Made by a program: the position numbers and the translations under genes
Assembly: GCA_030682595.1 (NCBI GenBank)
Contig: JAUXNZ010000144.1
Span: forward strand, 1-8,581
Origin: Rhodocyclaceae bacterium
GTDB lineage: Bacteria; Pseudomonadota; Gammaproteobacteria; Burkholderiales; Rhodocyclaceae
Length of the DNA: 8,581 nucleotides
Reading direction: 5' to 3'
In this document: piece by piece, positions 1 to 5,859 of the stretch
Position numbering within the stretch: position 1 is the first letter of the stretch
Layout: every line of letters begins with the position of its first letter
The notes under the pieces: model-generated
What the model was told of the DNA's origin: nothing
What the model saw: the letters and a program-made list of their open reading frames with translations, nothing else
Database searches by the model: none

Positions 1-1113
1 AACGAACTCGGCGTTGCCGAGCCGGTAATTCAGCAGCAGGGTGCCGACCGCATCGTCGTGCAACTGCCCGGCGTACAGGATACGGCCAAGGCCAAGGACA
101 TCCTCGGCCGCACGGCGACACTGGAAGTGCGCCTGGTCGACGACGAGGCGAGCGCCAACCCGTCCATCATGGAACAGGCTGAACGTGGCCAGCCGCCGGC
201 CGGTACGGATTATTACGTCGAACGCGGCGGGCGCGGTCTGCTGGTCAAGAAGCAGGTGGTACTTACCGGGGAACGACTGACCGACGCCCAGGCGGGCTTC
301 GACAGCCAGACCCAGGAGCCGGCGGTGCATCTGTCGCTCGATTCGGCCGGCGCGCGCATCTTCAAGGATGTGACGCGCGACAACGTCAACAAGCGCATGG
401 CCATCCTGCTGATCGAAAAAGGCAAGGGCGAAGTGGTGACGGCCCCGGTGATCCGCACCGAAATCGGCGGTGGCCGCGTGCAGATTTCCGGTCGCATGAC
501 GACCACCGAGGCCAACGATGTCGCCTTGCTGCTGCGCGCCGGCTCGCTTGCCGCCCCGATGGACATCATCGAGGAACGCACCATCGGCCCCAGCCTGGGC
601 GCCGACAACATCGCCAAGGGCGTCGATTCCACGCTGTGGGGCTTCGCGGCCATCGCCGTTTTCATGACGGCGTATTACCTGCTGTTCGGCTTCGTCTCGG
701 TTGCCGCGCTGACGGCCAACCTGCTGTTCCTCGTCGCACTGCTGTCACTGTTGCAGGCCACGCTGACGCTACCCGGCATCGCCGCCGTGGCGCTGACGCT
801 CGGCATGGCTATCGACGCCAACGTGCTGATCAACGAGCGCATCCGCGAGGAACTCAGGAACGGCGTCACCCCGCAGGCCGCCATCACCGCCGGTTATGAC
901 CGCGCCTGGGGCACCATTCTCGACGCCAACATCACGACGATGATTGCCGGCATCGCGCTGCTGATCTTCGGTTCCGGTCCGGTGCGCGGCTTCGCCGTGG
1001 TGCTTTGTCTGGGCATTCTTACCTCGATCTTCAGCGCCGTGGTTGTGTCGCGTGCAGGAATCAATCTGATCTATGGTCGCCAGCGCAAGCTTGACGCCAT
1101 CAGCATCGGCTAA
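1..1113 (+). CDS. secD: SecD, protein translocase subunit (3' part, 5' end outside window)
   Basis: SecD forms the SecDF complex in the inner membrane, which uses the proton gradient to help pull secreted proteins out of the SecYEG channel on the periplasmic side. The frame is open from base 1, so the gene begins upstream; 370 codons are seen before the TAA. The first ~200 residues belong to the periplasmic P1 region. From about residue 210 there are five membrane segments, matching TM2-TM6 of SecD, and the signature GMAIDANVLINERIREE spans the end of TM4 (around base 805-855). The usual Phe in 'LIFERI' is Asn here. The end of the protein (VRGFAVVLCLGILTSIFSAV) is the standard last SecD helix. 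secF follows after 11 bases. The GTG at base 58 is an internal Val, not a start. Identification is secure from motifs, topology and the secF neighbour. Confidence 0.97.
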   Translation, partial: NELGVAEPVIQQQGADRIVVQLPGVQDTAKAKDILGRTATLEVRLVDDEASANPSIMEQAERGQPPAGTDYYVERGGRGLLVKKQVVLTGERLTDAQAGFDSQTQEPAVHLSLDSAGARIFKDVTRDNVNKRMAILLIEKGKGEVVTAPVIRTEIGGGRVQISGRMTTTEANDVALLLRAGSLAAPMDIIEERTIGPSLGADNIAKGVDSTLWGFAAIAVFMTAYYLLFGFVSVAALTANLLFLVALLSLLQATLTLPGIAAVALTLGMAIDANVLINERIREELRNGVTPQAAITAGYDRAWGTILDANITTMIAGIALLIFGSGPVRGFAVVLCLGILTSIFSAVVVSRAGINLIYGRQRKLDAISIG

Positions 1114-1117
1114 AGGA
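1112..1117 (+). promoter_or_regulatory. Ribosome binding site of secF
   Basis: AAAGGA overlaps the secD stop codon and lies 7 bases before the GTG at 1125. It decides the GTG start of secF and suggests that secF translation is coupled to termination on secD. Confidence 0.7.
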
Positions 1118-1124
1118 AACCGTC

Positions 1125-2078
1125 GTGGAATTTTTCCGCATCAATAAAGACATCCCCTTCATGCGCCATGCGCTGGTGTTCAACATCATTTCGTTGACCA
1201 CCTTCGTCCTGGCGGTGTTCTTTATCGCCACCAAGGGTCTGCACCTGTCGATCGAATTCACCGGCGGCACCGTGATGGAAGCCGGTTACAGCCAGACCGC
1301 CGACCTCAACAAGATCCGCAAGCAACTTGAAACGGACGGCTTTACCGATACGCAGGTGATCAACTTCGGCTCCTCGCGCGACGTATTGATTCGCGTGCCG
1401 ATCAAATCAGGCATGGAGGGCGAGTCCGCCAAGATCAGCGAAAAGGTCGGCGCCAGCCTGCAAGCCGCAGGCGGCGACCCGCAACTCAAGCGCGTCGAAT
1501 TCGTCGGCCCACAGGTCGGCAAGGAGCTCGCCGAGGACGGCGCACTGGCGCTCCTGCTGGTCATCATCGGCATCGTCACCTACCTCGCCTTCCGCTTCGA
1601 ATGGCGTTTCGCCGTCTCGGCCATCATCGCCAACCTGCACGACGTCATCATCATCCTCGGCTTCTTCGCCTTCTTCCAGTGGGAATTCTCGCTACCGGTG
1701 CTGGCGGCGGTGCTGGCCGTGCTTGGCTACTCGGTCAATGAATCCGTCGTCGTCTTCGACCGCGTGCGCGAAACCTTCAAGAAGCAGCGCGGCATGACCA
1801 CGCCCGAGATCATTGACCACGCCATCACCAGAACCATCTCGCGCACCATCATCACGCATGGCAGCACGCAGATGATGGTGGTCTCGATGCTGATCTTCGG
1901 CGGTCCGGCGTTGCACTACTTCGCCGTGGCGCTGACCATCGGCATCCTGTTCGGCATCTATTCATCGGTGCTGGTGGCGAGCCCGCTGCTGATGTGGCTG
2001 GGCGTTTCACGCGAGCATTTCGTCAAGCCGAAGAAGGAAAAGGCCGAAGGCGTCACCGAGGATGGGGCCTGCGTCTGA
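1125..2078 (+). CDS. secF: SecF, protein translocase subunit
   Basis: SecF is the partner of SecD in the proton-driven SecDF complex. The protein has 317 residues, the usual size. It starts at a GTG supported by AAAGGA 7 bases upstream. A first membrane helix (about residues 14-36) leads into LSIEFTGGTVMEAGY, the conserved start of the periplasmic domain. Five further helices follow from about residue 140. The SecF signature is present as GYSVNESVVVFDRVRE, where many SecF proteins have GYSINDTIVVFDRIRE; my recollection is that NES is common in betaproteobacteria. It continues with RTISRTIITHGSTQMMVV and FGGPALHYFAVALTIGILFG. A short charged tail (KPKKEKAEG) is cytoplasmic. It follows secD by 11 bases and precedes a cytochrome b gene by 4 bases, so the three are probably co-transcribed. 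Confidence 0.97.
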   Translation: MEFFRINKDIPFMRHALVFNIISLTTFVLAVFFIATKGLHLSIEFTGGTVMEAGYSQTADLNKIRKQLETDGFTDTQVINFGSSRDVLIRVPIKSGMEGESAKISEKVGASLQAAGGDPQLKRVEFVGPQVGKELAEDGALALLLVIIGIVTYLAFRFEWRFAVSAIIANLHDVIIILGFFAFFQWEFSLPVLAAVLAVLGYSVNESVVVFDRVRETFKKQRGMTTPEIIDHAITRTISRTIITHGSTQMMVVSMLIFGGPALHYFAVALTIGILFGIYSSVLVASPLLMWLGVSREHFVKPKKEKAEGVTEDGACV

Positions 2079-2082
2079 CGCC

Positions 2083-2763
2083 ATGAGGGTCTACGTCTGG
2101 GATCTCCCCACCCGGCTGTTCCACTGGTCGCTGGTCGCCTGCGTTGTCGGCGCTTTCGTGACAGCAAATATCGGCGGTAACCTGATGGTCTGGCATGGCC
2201 GGCTGGGGCTGGCCATCTTCGGGCTGCTCGTCTTTCGCCTGATCTGGGGCGTAATCGGATCGAGCTACGCGCGCTTCGCCGTCTTCGTGCGCGGCCCCAG
2301 TGCGATCCTCGCCTATCTGCTGGGCCGCTGGCGCGGTCTGGGACACAATCCCCTCGGCGCCCTTTCGGTGCTGGCCATGCTCGGCATGCTGTTCGCCCAG
2401 GCCATGACCGGCCTGTTCGCCAACGACGATATCGCCTACTCGGGCTACCTTGCCAGCCGTGTCGACGCCGACCTGTCCGCCCGGATCACCTCCATCCACC
2501 ATCTGCTGGAAAAGCTGCTGATGGCACTCGTTGCCTTGCATATCGGCGCGATCGCCTACTACGCCCGCGTGAAGAAGCAGAACCTCGTCAAGCCGATGCT
2601 GACCGGCTGGGCGGAGGGACGTCCGGAATGGTCGGCCAAGGGCGGCGGCCTTGCCGCTTTCCTTGTATCCCTGCTGATTGCCGCGCTGGCGGTCGGGGCC
2701 GCTTCCGGAGCATTGCAGCCACCCCCACCGCCGCCACCTGCGACGCAAGCGCCCGCTTTCTGA
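2083..2763 (+). CDS. Cytochrome b561-family membrane protein (Ni/Fe-hydrogenase b-type cytochrome-like)
   Basis: A four- to five-helix haem b membrane protein that passes electrons between the quinone pool and a soluble or periplasmic cytochrome. The start VWDLPTRLFHW is typical of the cytochrome b561 / Ni-Fe-hydrogenase cytochrome b family (COG3658-like). Candidate haem ligands, numbered from the ATG at 2083, are His14, His38 (VWHGRLG), His139/His140 (SIHHLLEK) and His153 (ALHIGAIAYY). HNPLGAL followed by QAMTGLFANDDIA is also a familiar family pattern. The protein has 226 residues. A last hydrophobic segment (about 186-208) is followed by a tail with seven prolines in a row. The frame is open back to an ATG at 2062, but that lies inside secF and adds residues not typical of the family; conservation begins at 2083. 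It follows secF by 4 bases and faces a cytochrome c' gene. Its exact partner is inferred, not shown. Confidence 0.88.
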   Translation: MRVYVWDLPTRLFHWSLVACVVGAFVTANIGGNLMVWHGRLGLAIFGLLVFRLIWGVIGSSYARFAVFVRGPSAILAYLLGRWRGLGHNPLGALSVLAMLGMLFAQAMTGLFANDDIAYSGYLASRVDADLSARITSIHHLLEKLLMALVALHIGAIAYYARVKKQNLVKPMLTGWAEGRPEWSAKGGGLAAFLVSLLIAALAVGAASGALQPPPPPPPATQAPAF

Positions 2764-2794
2764 AAGTCGGCGCTGGCGGGACGGCACAAACAAC

Positions 2795-2818
2795 AACGGC
2801 CACCCACGGGTGGCCGTT
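2795..2818. terminator. Bidirectional terminator hairpin between the convergent cytochrome genes
   Basis: A perfect 10-base-pair stem, AACGGCCACC (2795-2804) with GGTGGCCGTT (2809-2818), closes a 4-base loop CACG. It sits between the cytochrome b stop at 2763 and the cytochrome c' stop at 2837. The minus strand continues with GTTGTTTG, moderately T-rich, and the plus strand with only a short TTTG. It can end transcription from both sides but is not a textbook U-tract terminator. Confidence 0.75.
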
Positions 2819-2836
2819 TGCTTGAGCGGATAAGGC

Positions 2837-3304
2837 TCAGTCTTCTTTTCTGAACTTGTCGTGACAAGCCTTGCAGGACTCGCCGAGCTTGCCGAACTGT
2901 GCCTTGACGGCGCCTGCGTCGCCACCGGCGGCAACCTTGGCCATCTCGTTGGCGGCTGCGTTGAAATTGCCGGCGATCTGGCCAAGGTCGGGGCTGCCGA
3001 AGAACTCGGACTTCAGGCGGGTTTCCTTCCAGCCCTTGCCCTTGTCCGAGCCGGGCTGATACAGCGCACCCATTTTCGAGTTGGCGATGGCCTGAATGAC
3101 ATTGGCCGCCTCGACGACCTGTTCCTTGTTGTAGGTGCCGTCGATGTTGGCCTTGATGCGCGCCATGCTCCAGGCCATGGTGTGATAGGCCGACTGGCGC
3201 CAGCGGATTTGGTCTTCCAGCTTGCCAACGGACTGGGCGAAGGTGACACCGGCCATGGCGGAAAGCGTGATGCCGGCAACGAGCGATTTGATAGCGATGT
3301 GCAT
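2837..3304 (-). CDS. cycP: Cytochrome c' (class II c-type cytochrome)
   Basis: A periplasmic four-helix-bundle haem protein. Family members bind NO and CO and have been linked to nitric oxide protection in denitrifiers. The 155-residue precursor has a signal peptide (about residues 1-23, probable cleavage after GVTFA), leaving a mature protein of about 132 residues, normal for the family. The single haem site CKACH is at residues 144-148, close to the C-terminus as in all class II cytochromes, followed by DKFRKED. The first helix RWRQSAYHTMAWSMARIKA fits the cytochrome c' pattern. The start at 3304 has AAGGAGA 6 bases upstream. The gene lies 78 bases after the small protein encoded at 3383-3712, so it may have its own promoter or be read through from purB. 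The convergent cytochrome b561 gene is a plausible electron donor, but that is inference. Confidence 0.93.
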   Translation of the reverse strand: MHIAIKSLVAGITLSAMAGVTFAQSVGKLEDQIRWRQSAYHTMAWSMARIKANIDGTYNKEQVVEAANVIQAIANSKMGALYQPGSDKGKGWKETRLKSEFFGSPDLGQIAGNFNAAANEMAKVAAGGDAGAVKAQFGKLGESCKACHDKFRKED

Positions 3305-3310
3305 GGCGTT

Positions 3311-3317
3311 TCTCCTT
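3311..3317 (-). promoter_or_regulatory. Ribosome binding site of cytochrome c'
   Basis: AAGGAGA on the minus strand, 6 bases before the ATG at 3304-3302. It is a near-perfect Shine-Dalgarno sequence, the strongest in the window, which suggests high expression of the cytochrome. Confidence 0.8.
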
Positions 3318-3350
3318 ATTGTGCGGGTTGAAGTCTCTGGCCACCGGCAG

Positions 3351-3367
3351 CGACCAATAGTCGACCA
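3351..3367. repeat. Short direct repeat CGACCA upstream of cytochrome c'
   Basis: CGACCA occurs at 3351-3356 and 3362-3367, starting 11 bases apart, about one helical turn, in the 78-base gap before the cytochrome c' gene. Two half sites on one DNA face could be an operator or activator site, but hexamers this short can also recur by chance. I could not find a convincing -35/-10 pair in the gap. A weak inverted repeat near 3371-3382 is too small to be a terminator. Confidence 0.25.
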
Positions 3368-3382
3368 GCGGACTCGCTTATT

Positions 3383-3712
3383 CTATGTCACATCGCTACC
3401 CGCAAACACCTGCTTGACGCGCAACTGGCTGTTCTGTGTGACTAAAGTCACCAAGCGGTCGATATTCGGGTGTTTGCCGGGATTGGCCTGTGCGTCCGCC
3501 GCATGCTCGGCATACAGTTCCAGCCCCCGCGCAGCAGCCGCGGCGGTAATCGCGCCGTAAAGCTGGGCGAGATGGTTGTAAACCGCGAGAGATCCGGTCT
3601 GCCCGGTCTTGTTTTCGATGGTCGCAACGACGTTGCCATCGGCATCGACCAGTTGCAGCGCGGCGAGGTGCGAGACCTTGGGCAACTGCTTGAGGTTCTC
3701 CGCAAAGGTCAT
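3383..3712 (-). CDS. Small conserved protein of unknown function (DUF2322-like)
   Basis: A 109-residue soluble protein with no signal peptide, membrane segment or catalytic motif that I recognise. It resembles the DUF2322 family, small proteins of unknown function in beta- and gammaproteobacteria; this assignment is from memory of the N-terminal pattern (LKQLPKVSHLAALQLVDADG, then NVVATIENKTGQTGSLAVY). The first half looks like beta strands (VDADGNVVATIENK) and the second like helices (YNHLAQLYGAITAAAAARGL; LELYAEHAADAQ), ending LVTLVTQNSQLRVKQV. The start codon overlaps the purB stop as TGATG (shared base 3712) with no clear ribosome binding site, so translation is probably coupled to purB. 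It has no cysteine, so it is unlikely to bind metal through thiols. Function cannot be stated from the sequence. Confidence 0.8.
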   Translation of the reverse strand: MTFAENLKQLPKVSHLAALQLVDADGNVVATIENKTGQTGSLAVYNHLAQLYGAITAAAAARGLELYAEHAADAQANPGKHPNIDRLVTLVTQNSQLRVKQVFAGSDVT

Positions 3713-5097
3713 CAGACAGCTTTCGCCAGTTCGATCGCTTTGCCGATATAGCTCCCCGGCGTCATTTGCAACAAGCGCTGTTTGTCTGCATCGGGAATCG
3801 CCAGGCCGCCGATAAAGGCGCGCAAAGCCTCAGGCTCGATGCCCTTGCCGCGCGTCAGTTCCTTCAATTGTTCATAGGGGTTGGCGATGCCGTAACGCCG
3901 CATCACCGTCTGCACCGGCTCGGCCAGCACTTCCCAGCAATTGTCGAGGTCTTCGGCCAGGCGCGCCGGGTTGGCTTCAAGCTTGTTGAGGCCGCGCAGG
4001 GTCGAATCGTAGGCCAGCACGACATAACCAAACGCCACACCCATGTTGCGCAGCACGGTCGAGTCGGTCAGGTCGCGCTGCAGCCGCGAGATCGGCAGTT
4101 TTTCCGATAGGTGGCGCAGGATCGAATTGGCGATGCCGAGGTTGCCTTCGGAATTCTCGAAGTCGATGGGATTGACCTTGTGCGGCATGGTCGATGAACC
4201 GATTTCGCCCGCCTTGGTTTTCTGCTTGAAATAACCCATCGAGATGTATTGCCAGAGGTCGCGGTCGGCATCGATCAGGATGGTGTTGGCGCGCGCCAGC
4301 GCGTCGAACAGCTCGGCCATCGCGTCGTGCGGTTCGATCTGGATGGTGTAGGGGTTGAAGGCCAGGCCGAGCGATTCGATGAAGCGGCGGGCGAAAGCTT
4401 CCCAGTCGATTTCGGGATAGGCCGACAGGTGGGCGTTGTAATTGCCGACCGCACCGTTGAATTTCGCCAGCATGGCGACGTCGGCAATGCGCGCCCGAGC
4501 GCGGATGAGGCGCGCGGCGATGTTGGCCATTTCCTTGCCCAGCGTGGTCGGCGTCGCCGGCTGGCCGTGGGTGCGCGCCAGCATCGGCAGTTCGGCCAGG
4601 GCGTGGGCCAATTCGCGGAAGCGCTCGATCACGCGCTCCAGTCCGGGCAACAGAATCTCGGCGCGCGCATCATTCAGCATCAGCGCGTGCGACATATTGT
4701 TGATGTCCTCGGAGGTGCAGCCGAAGTGGATGAACTCGGTAACCTTCATCACCTCGGCATTGTCCTTGAAGCGCTCCTTCAACCAGTATTCGACGGCCTT
4801 GACGTCGTGGTTGGTGGTGGCTTCAATTTTTTTAACAGCGGCGGCATCCGTCACGGCAAAACCGGATACCACCAGGTCGAGCTCGGCGCGGGTCTCGGCG
4901 GAAAACGCCGGCACCTCGGAAATTTCCGGCGCGGCGGCCAACGCCTTCAGCCAGGCCACCTCGACGCGGATGCGGTTTCTGATCAGGCCATACTCGGAGA
5001 AATGCGCGCGCAACGGCTCGACCTTTGCGGCATAACGGCCATCAAGCGGGGATAACGCGGTCAGCGCGGTCAATGCGGTCAGGTTGGATGAATTCAT
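3712..5097 (-). CDS. purB: Adenylosuccinate lyase
   Basis: A cytosolic enzyme of purine synthesis. It splits fumarate from SAICAR to give AICAR, and from adenylosuccinate to give AMP. The 461 residues match the E. coli-type PurB (456 residues) nearly end to end, including FSEYGL, TTNHDVKAVEYWLKE, EFIHFGCTSEDINN and RTHGQPATP. The fumarase/aspartase-superfamily signature SSTMPHKVNP is at residues 301-310. His177 and Ser301 correspond to the catalytic His171 and Ser295 of E. coli, a constant shift of six. The shift comes from the N-terminus, where a Thr-Ala-Leu unit is repeated three times. No strong ribosome binding site precedes the ATG at 5097. A gene for a small DUF2322-like protein overlaps the stop by one base. 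The gene diverges from the arsenate-reductase-like gene across about 72 bases. Confidence 0.98.
   Translation of the reverse strand: MNSSNLTALTALTALSPLDGRYAAKVEPLRAHFSEYGLIRNRIRVEVAWLKALAAAPEISEVPAFSAETRAELDLVVSGFAVTDAAAVKKIEATTNHDVKAVEYWLKERFKDNAEVMKVTEFIHFGCTSEDINNMSHALMLNDARAEILLPGLERVIERFRELAHALAELPMLARTHGQPATPTTLGKEMANIAARLIRARARIADVAMLAKFNGAVGNYNAHLSAYPEIDWEAFARRFIESLGLAFNPYTIQIEPHDAMAELFDALARANTILIDADRDLWQYISMGYFKQKTKAGEIGSSTMPHKVNPIDFENSEGNLGIANSILRHLSEKLPISRLQRDLTDSTVLRNMGVAFGYVVLAYDSTLRGLNKLEANPARLAEDLDNCWEVLAEPVQTVMRRYGIANPYEQLKELTRGKGIEPEALRAFIGGLAIPDADKQRLLQMTPGSYIGKAIELAKAV
5057..5083. repeat. purB: Three 9-base tandem repeats inside purB (Thr-Ala-Leu x3)
   Basis: GCGGTCA recurs at 5057-5063, 5066-5072 and 5075-5081 with a strict 9-base period. 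On the coding strand it gives three Thr-Ala-Leu units just before the conserved SPLDGRY. E. coli PurB has a single equivalent (LTAVSPVDGRY), so two extra in-frame units account for the six-residue N-terminal shift. The period of nine keeps the frame whether units are gained or lost. Confidence 0.85.
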
Positions 5098-5142
5098 GGC
5101 GGTAGGGGCGGGTTGTCAGCTTATCTGGAAATGAACCCGCGC

Positions 5143-5151
5143 ATTTTATCA
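5143..5151 (-). promoter_or_regulatory. Possible extended -10 promoter of purB
   Basis: On the minus strand TGATAAAAT forms an extended -10 element (TGn plus TAAAAT, five of six matches to TATAAT) about 46 bases before the purB ATG. No good -35 is seen 16-18 bases upstream, which an extended -10 promoter can tolerate. The predicted transcript would have a leader of about 40 bases. I see no PurR-type palindrome. Confidence 0.4.
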
Positions 5152-5169
5152 GGGCGGTATAGTGAGCAG

Positions 5170-5859
5170 ATGGACATACACATGATTACCCGGCCGGACT
5201 GTCCCGACGCCGAAGCTTTGCAGGAGAGCCTTGCCCTGGCCATGCAGGCGCTGCGCATGCCGCCTGACTGGCCGATCCGCCTCGACGAGGCACCCACCGT
5301 CGTCGCCCCGGAGCTGCGCATCAATGGCACGCCAGTCCACCCCTGCTTCCCCGCGAAAGATGGCGCGCCCTGCCCGGCCTGCGGCGTGGTGCACGACAAT
5401 CCCGATGTCGAGATAATCCGCTGGCATCTTGCCGAGGCACTCGGGAAGAAGACCGCGCTGTTGCTCTGTTCGGGCAATGCGGTCCGTTCGCAGATGGCCG
5501 AGGCGATCGTCAATCATGTGTTGGGCGACCAATGGGCGGCATTTTCGGGGGGCATTTTCCCCATGATGCTCTGGAAACCGGTGGTGCAGGTGTTGAAGGA
5601 AATCGGCATCGACGCCCGCAACCGCAAGTCCAAACACATCGAGCTGTTTCTCGGCTGCCGCTTCGACGTCATCATCTCGCTGTGTTCCAACGCGGACGAC
5701 TTTTGCACCGCCTTTCCTGGCCAGGGAGTGCGCAAGCACATGCCGTTTGACGATCCGATGACCAGTCCGTTCTTCGGCTTCGGCGACCTCGGCCGGACGC
5801 GGGATCTGCGCAATAACATGAGAAATTCAATCTGCGATTATCTGCGGAGTATCCAGTGA
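5170..5859 (+). CDS. Thioredoxin-like domain fused to an arsenate reductase/LMW phosphatase domain
   Basis: A cytosolic protein of 229 residues. Residues ~1-92 look like a small thioredoxin-like domain: a strand with a single N-terminal Cys (TRPDCPDAE, Cys11), a helix, then APTVVAPELRINGTPVHP, like the cis-Pro side of thioredoxin folds, plus Cys59 and a CPAC pair (Cys68, Cys71). Residues ~94-229 are a complete LMW-phosphatase fold. CSGNAVRS is the CX5R phosphate loop (Cys100, Arg106). Against my recollection of S. aureus pI258 ArsC it aligns without gaps: Cys10=Cys100, Asn13=Asn103, Arg16=Arg106, Glu21=Glu111, Ser36=Ser126, Cys82=Cys172, Cys89=Cys179, Asp105=Asp195. Asp65, a potassium ligand, is Lys155. 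The redox cysteines favour arsenate reductase over plain phosphatase. The ATG at 5170 was chosen because upstream codons (back to a TTG at 5113) are not family-like; ATG 5182 is an alternative. No arsR or arsenite pump is nearby, so an arsenic role is unproven. Confidence 0.85.
   Translation: MDIHMITRPDCPDAEALQESLALAMQALRMPPDWPIRLDEAPTVVAPELRINGTPVHPCFPAKDGAPCPACGVVHDNPDVEIIRWHLAEALGKKTALLLCSGNAVRSQMAEAIVNHVLGDQWAAFSGGIFPMMLWKPVVQVLKEIGIDARNRKSKHIELFLGCRFDVIISLCSNADDFCTAFPGQGVRKHMPFDDPMTSPFFGFGDLGRTRDLRNNMRNSICDYLRSIQ
5846..5850 (+). promoter_or_regulatory. Ribosome binding site of the dikinase-like gene
   Basis: GGAGT lies 5 bases before the GTG at 5856, inside the end of the upstream arsenate-reductase-like gene. 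Together with the 4-base GTGA overlap it fixes the start of the dikinase-like gene and suggests coupled translation. Confidence 0.7.

Noticed and set aside
2062..2082. ATG at 2062 as the start of the cytochrome b561 gene
   Set aside because: It would overlap secF and add seven residues (MGPASDA) not typical of the family; the conserved N-terminus begins at 2083.
2053..2985. Minus-strand open frame of 310 codons across the cytochrome b gene and the terminator
   Set aside because: It overlaps the clear cytochrome b561 gene, the hairpin and the end of cytochrome c' in another frame, and has no family resemblance.
3305..3382. Terminator after the DUF2322-like gene
   Set aside because: Only a four-base-pair stem (AGCG/CGCT) is present and no T-run follows, so read-through into cytochrome c' remains possible.
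4249..5055. Open frame of 268 codons on the plus strand opposite purB
   Set aside because: purB is fully conserved on the other strand; the translation is a low-complexity Gly/Val/Arg-rich shadow without a domain.
5113..5169. TTG at 5113 as the start of the arsenate-reductase-like gene
   Set aside because: The extra 19 residues are not family-like, overlap the probable purB promoter, and the TTG has only a G-rich stretch immediately before it rather than a spaced ribosome binding site.
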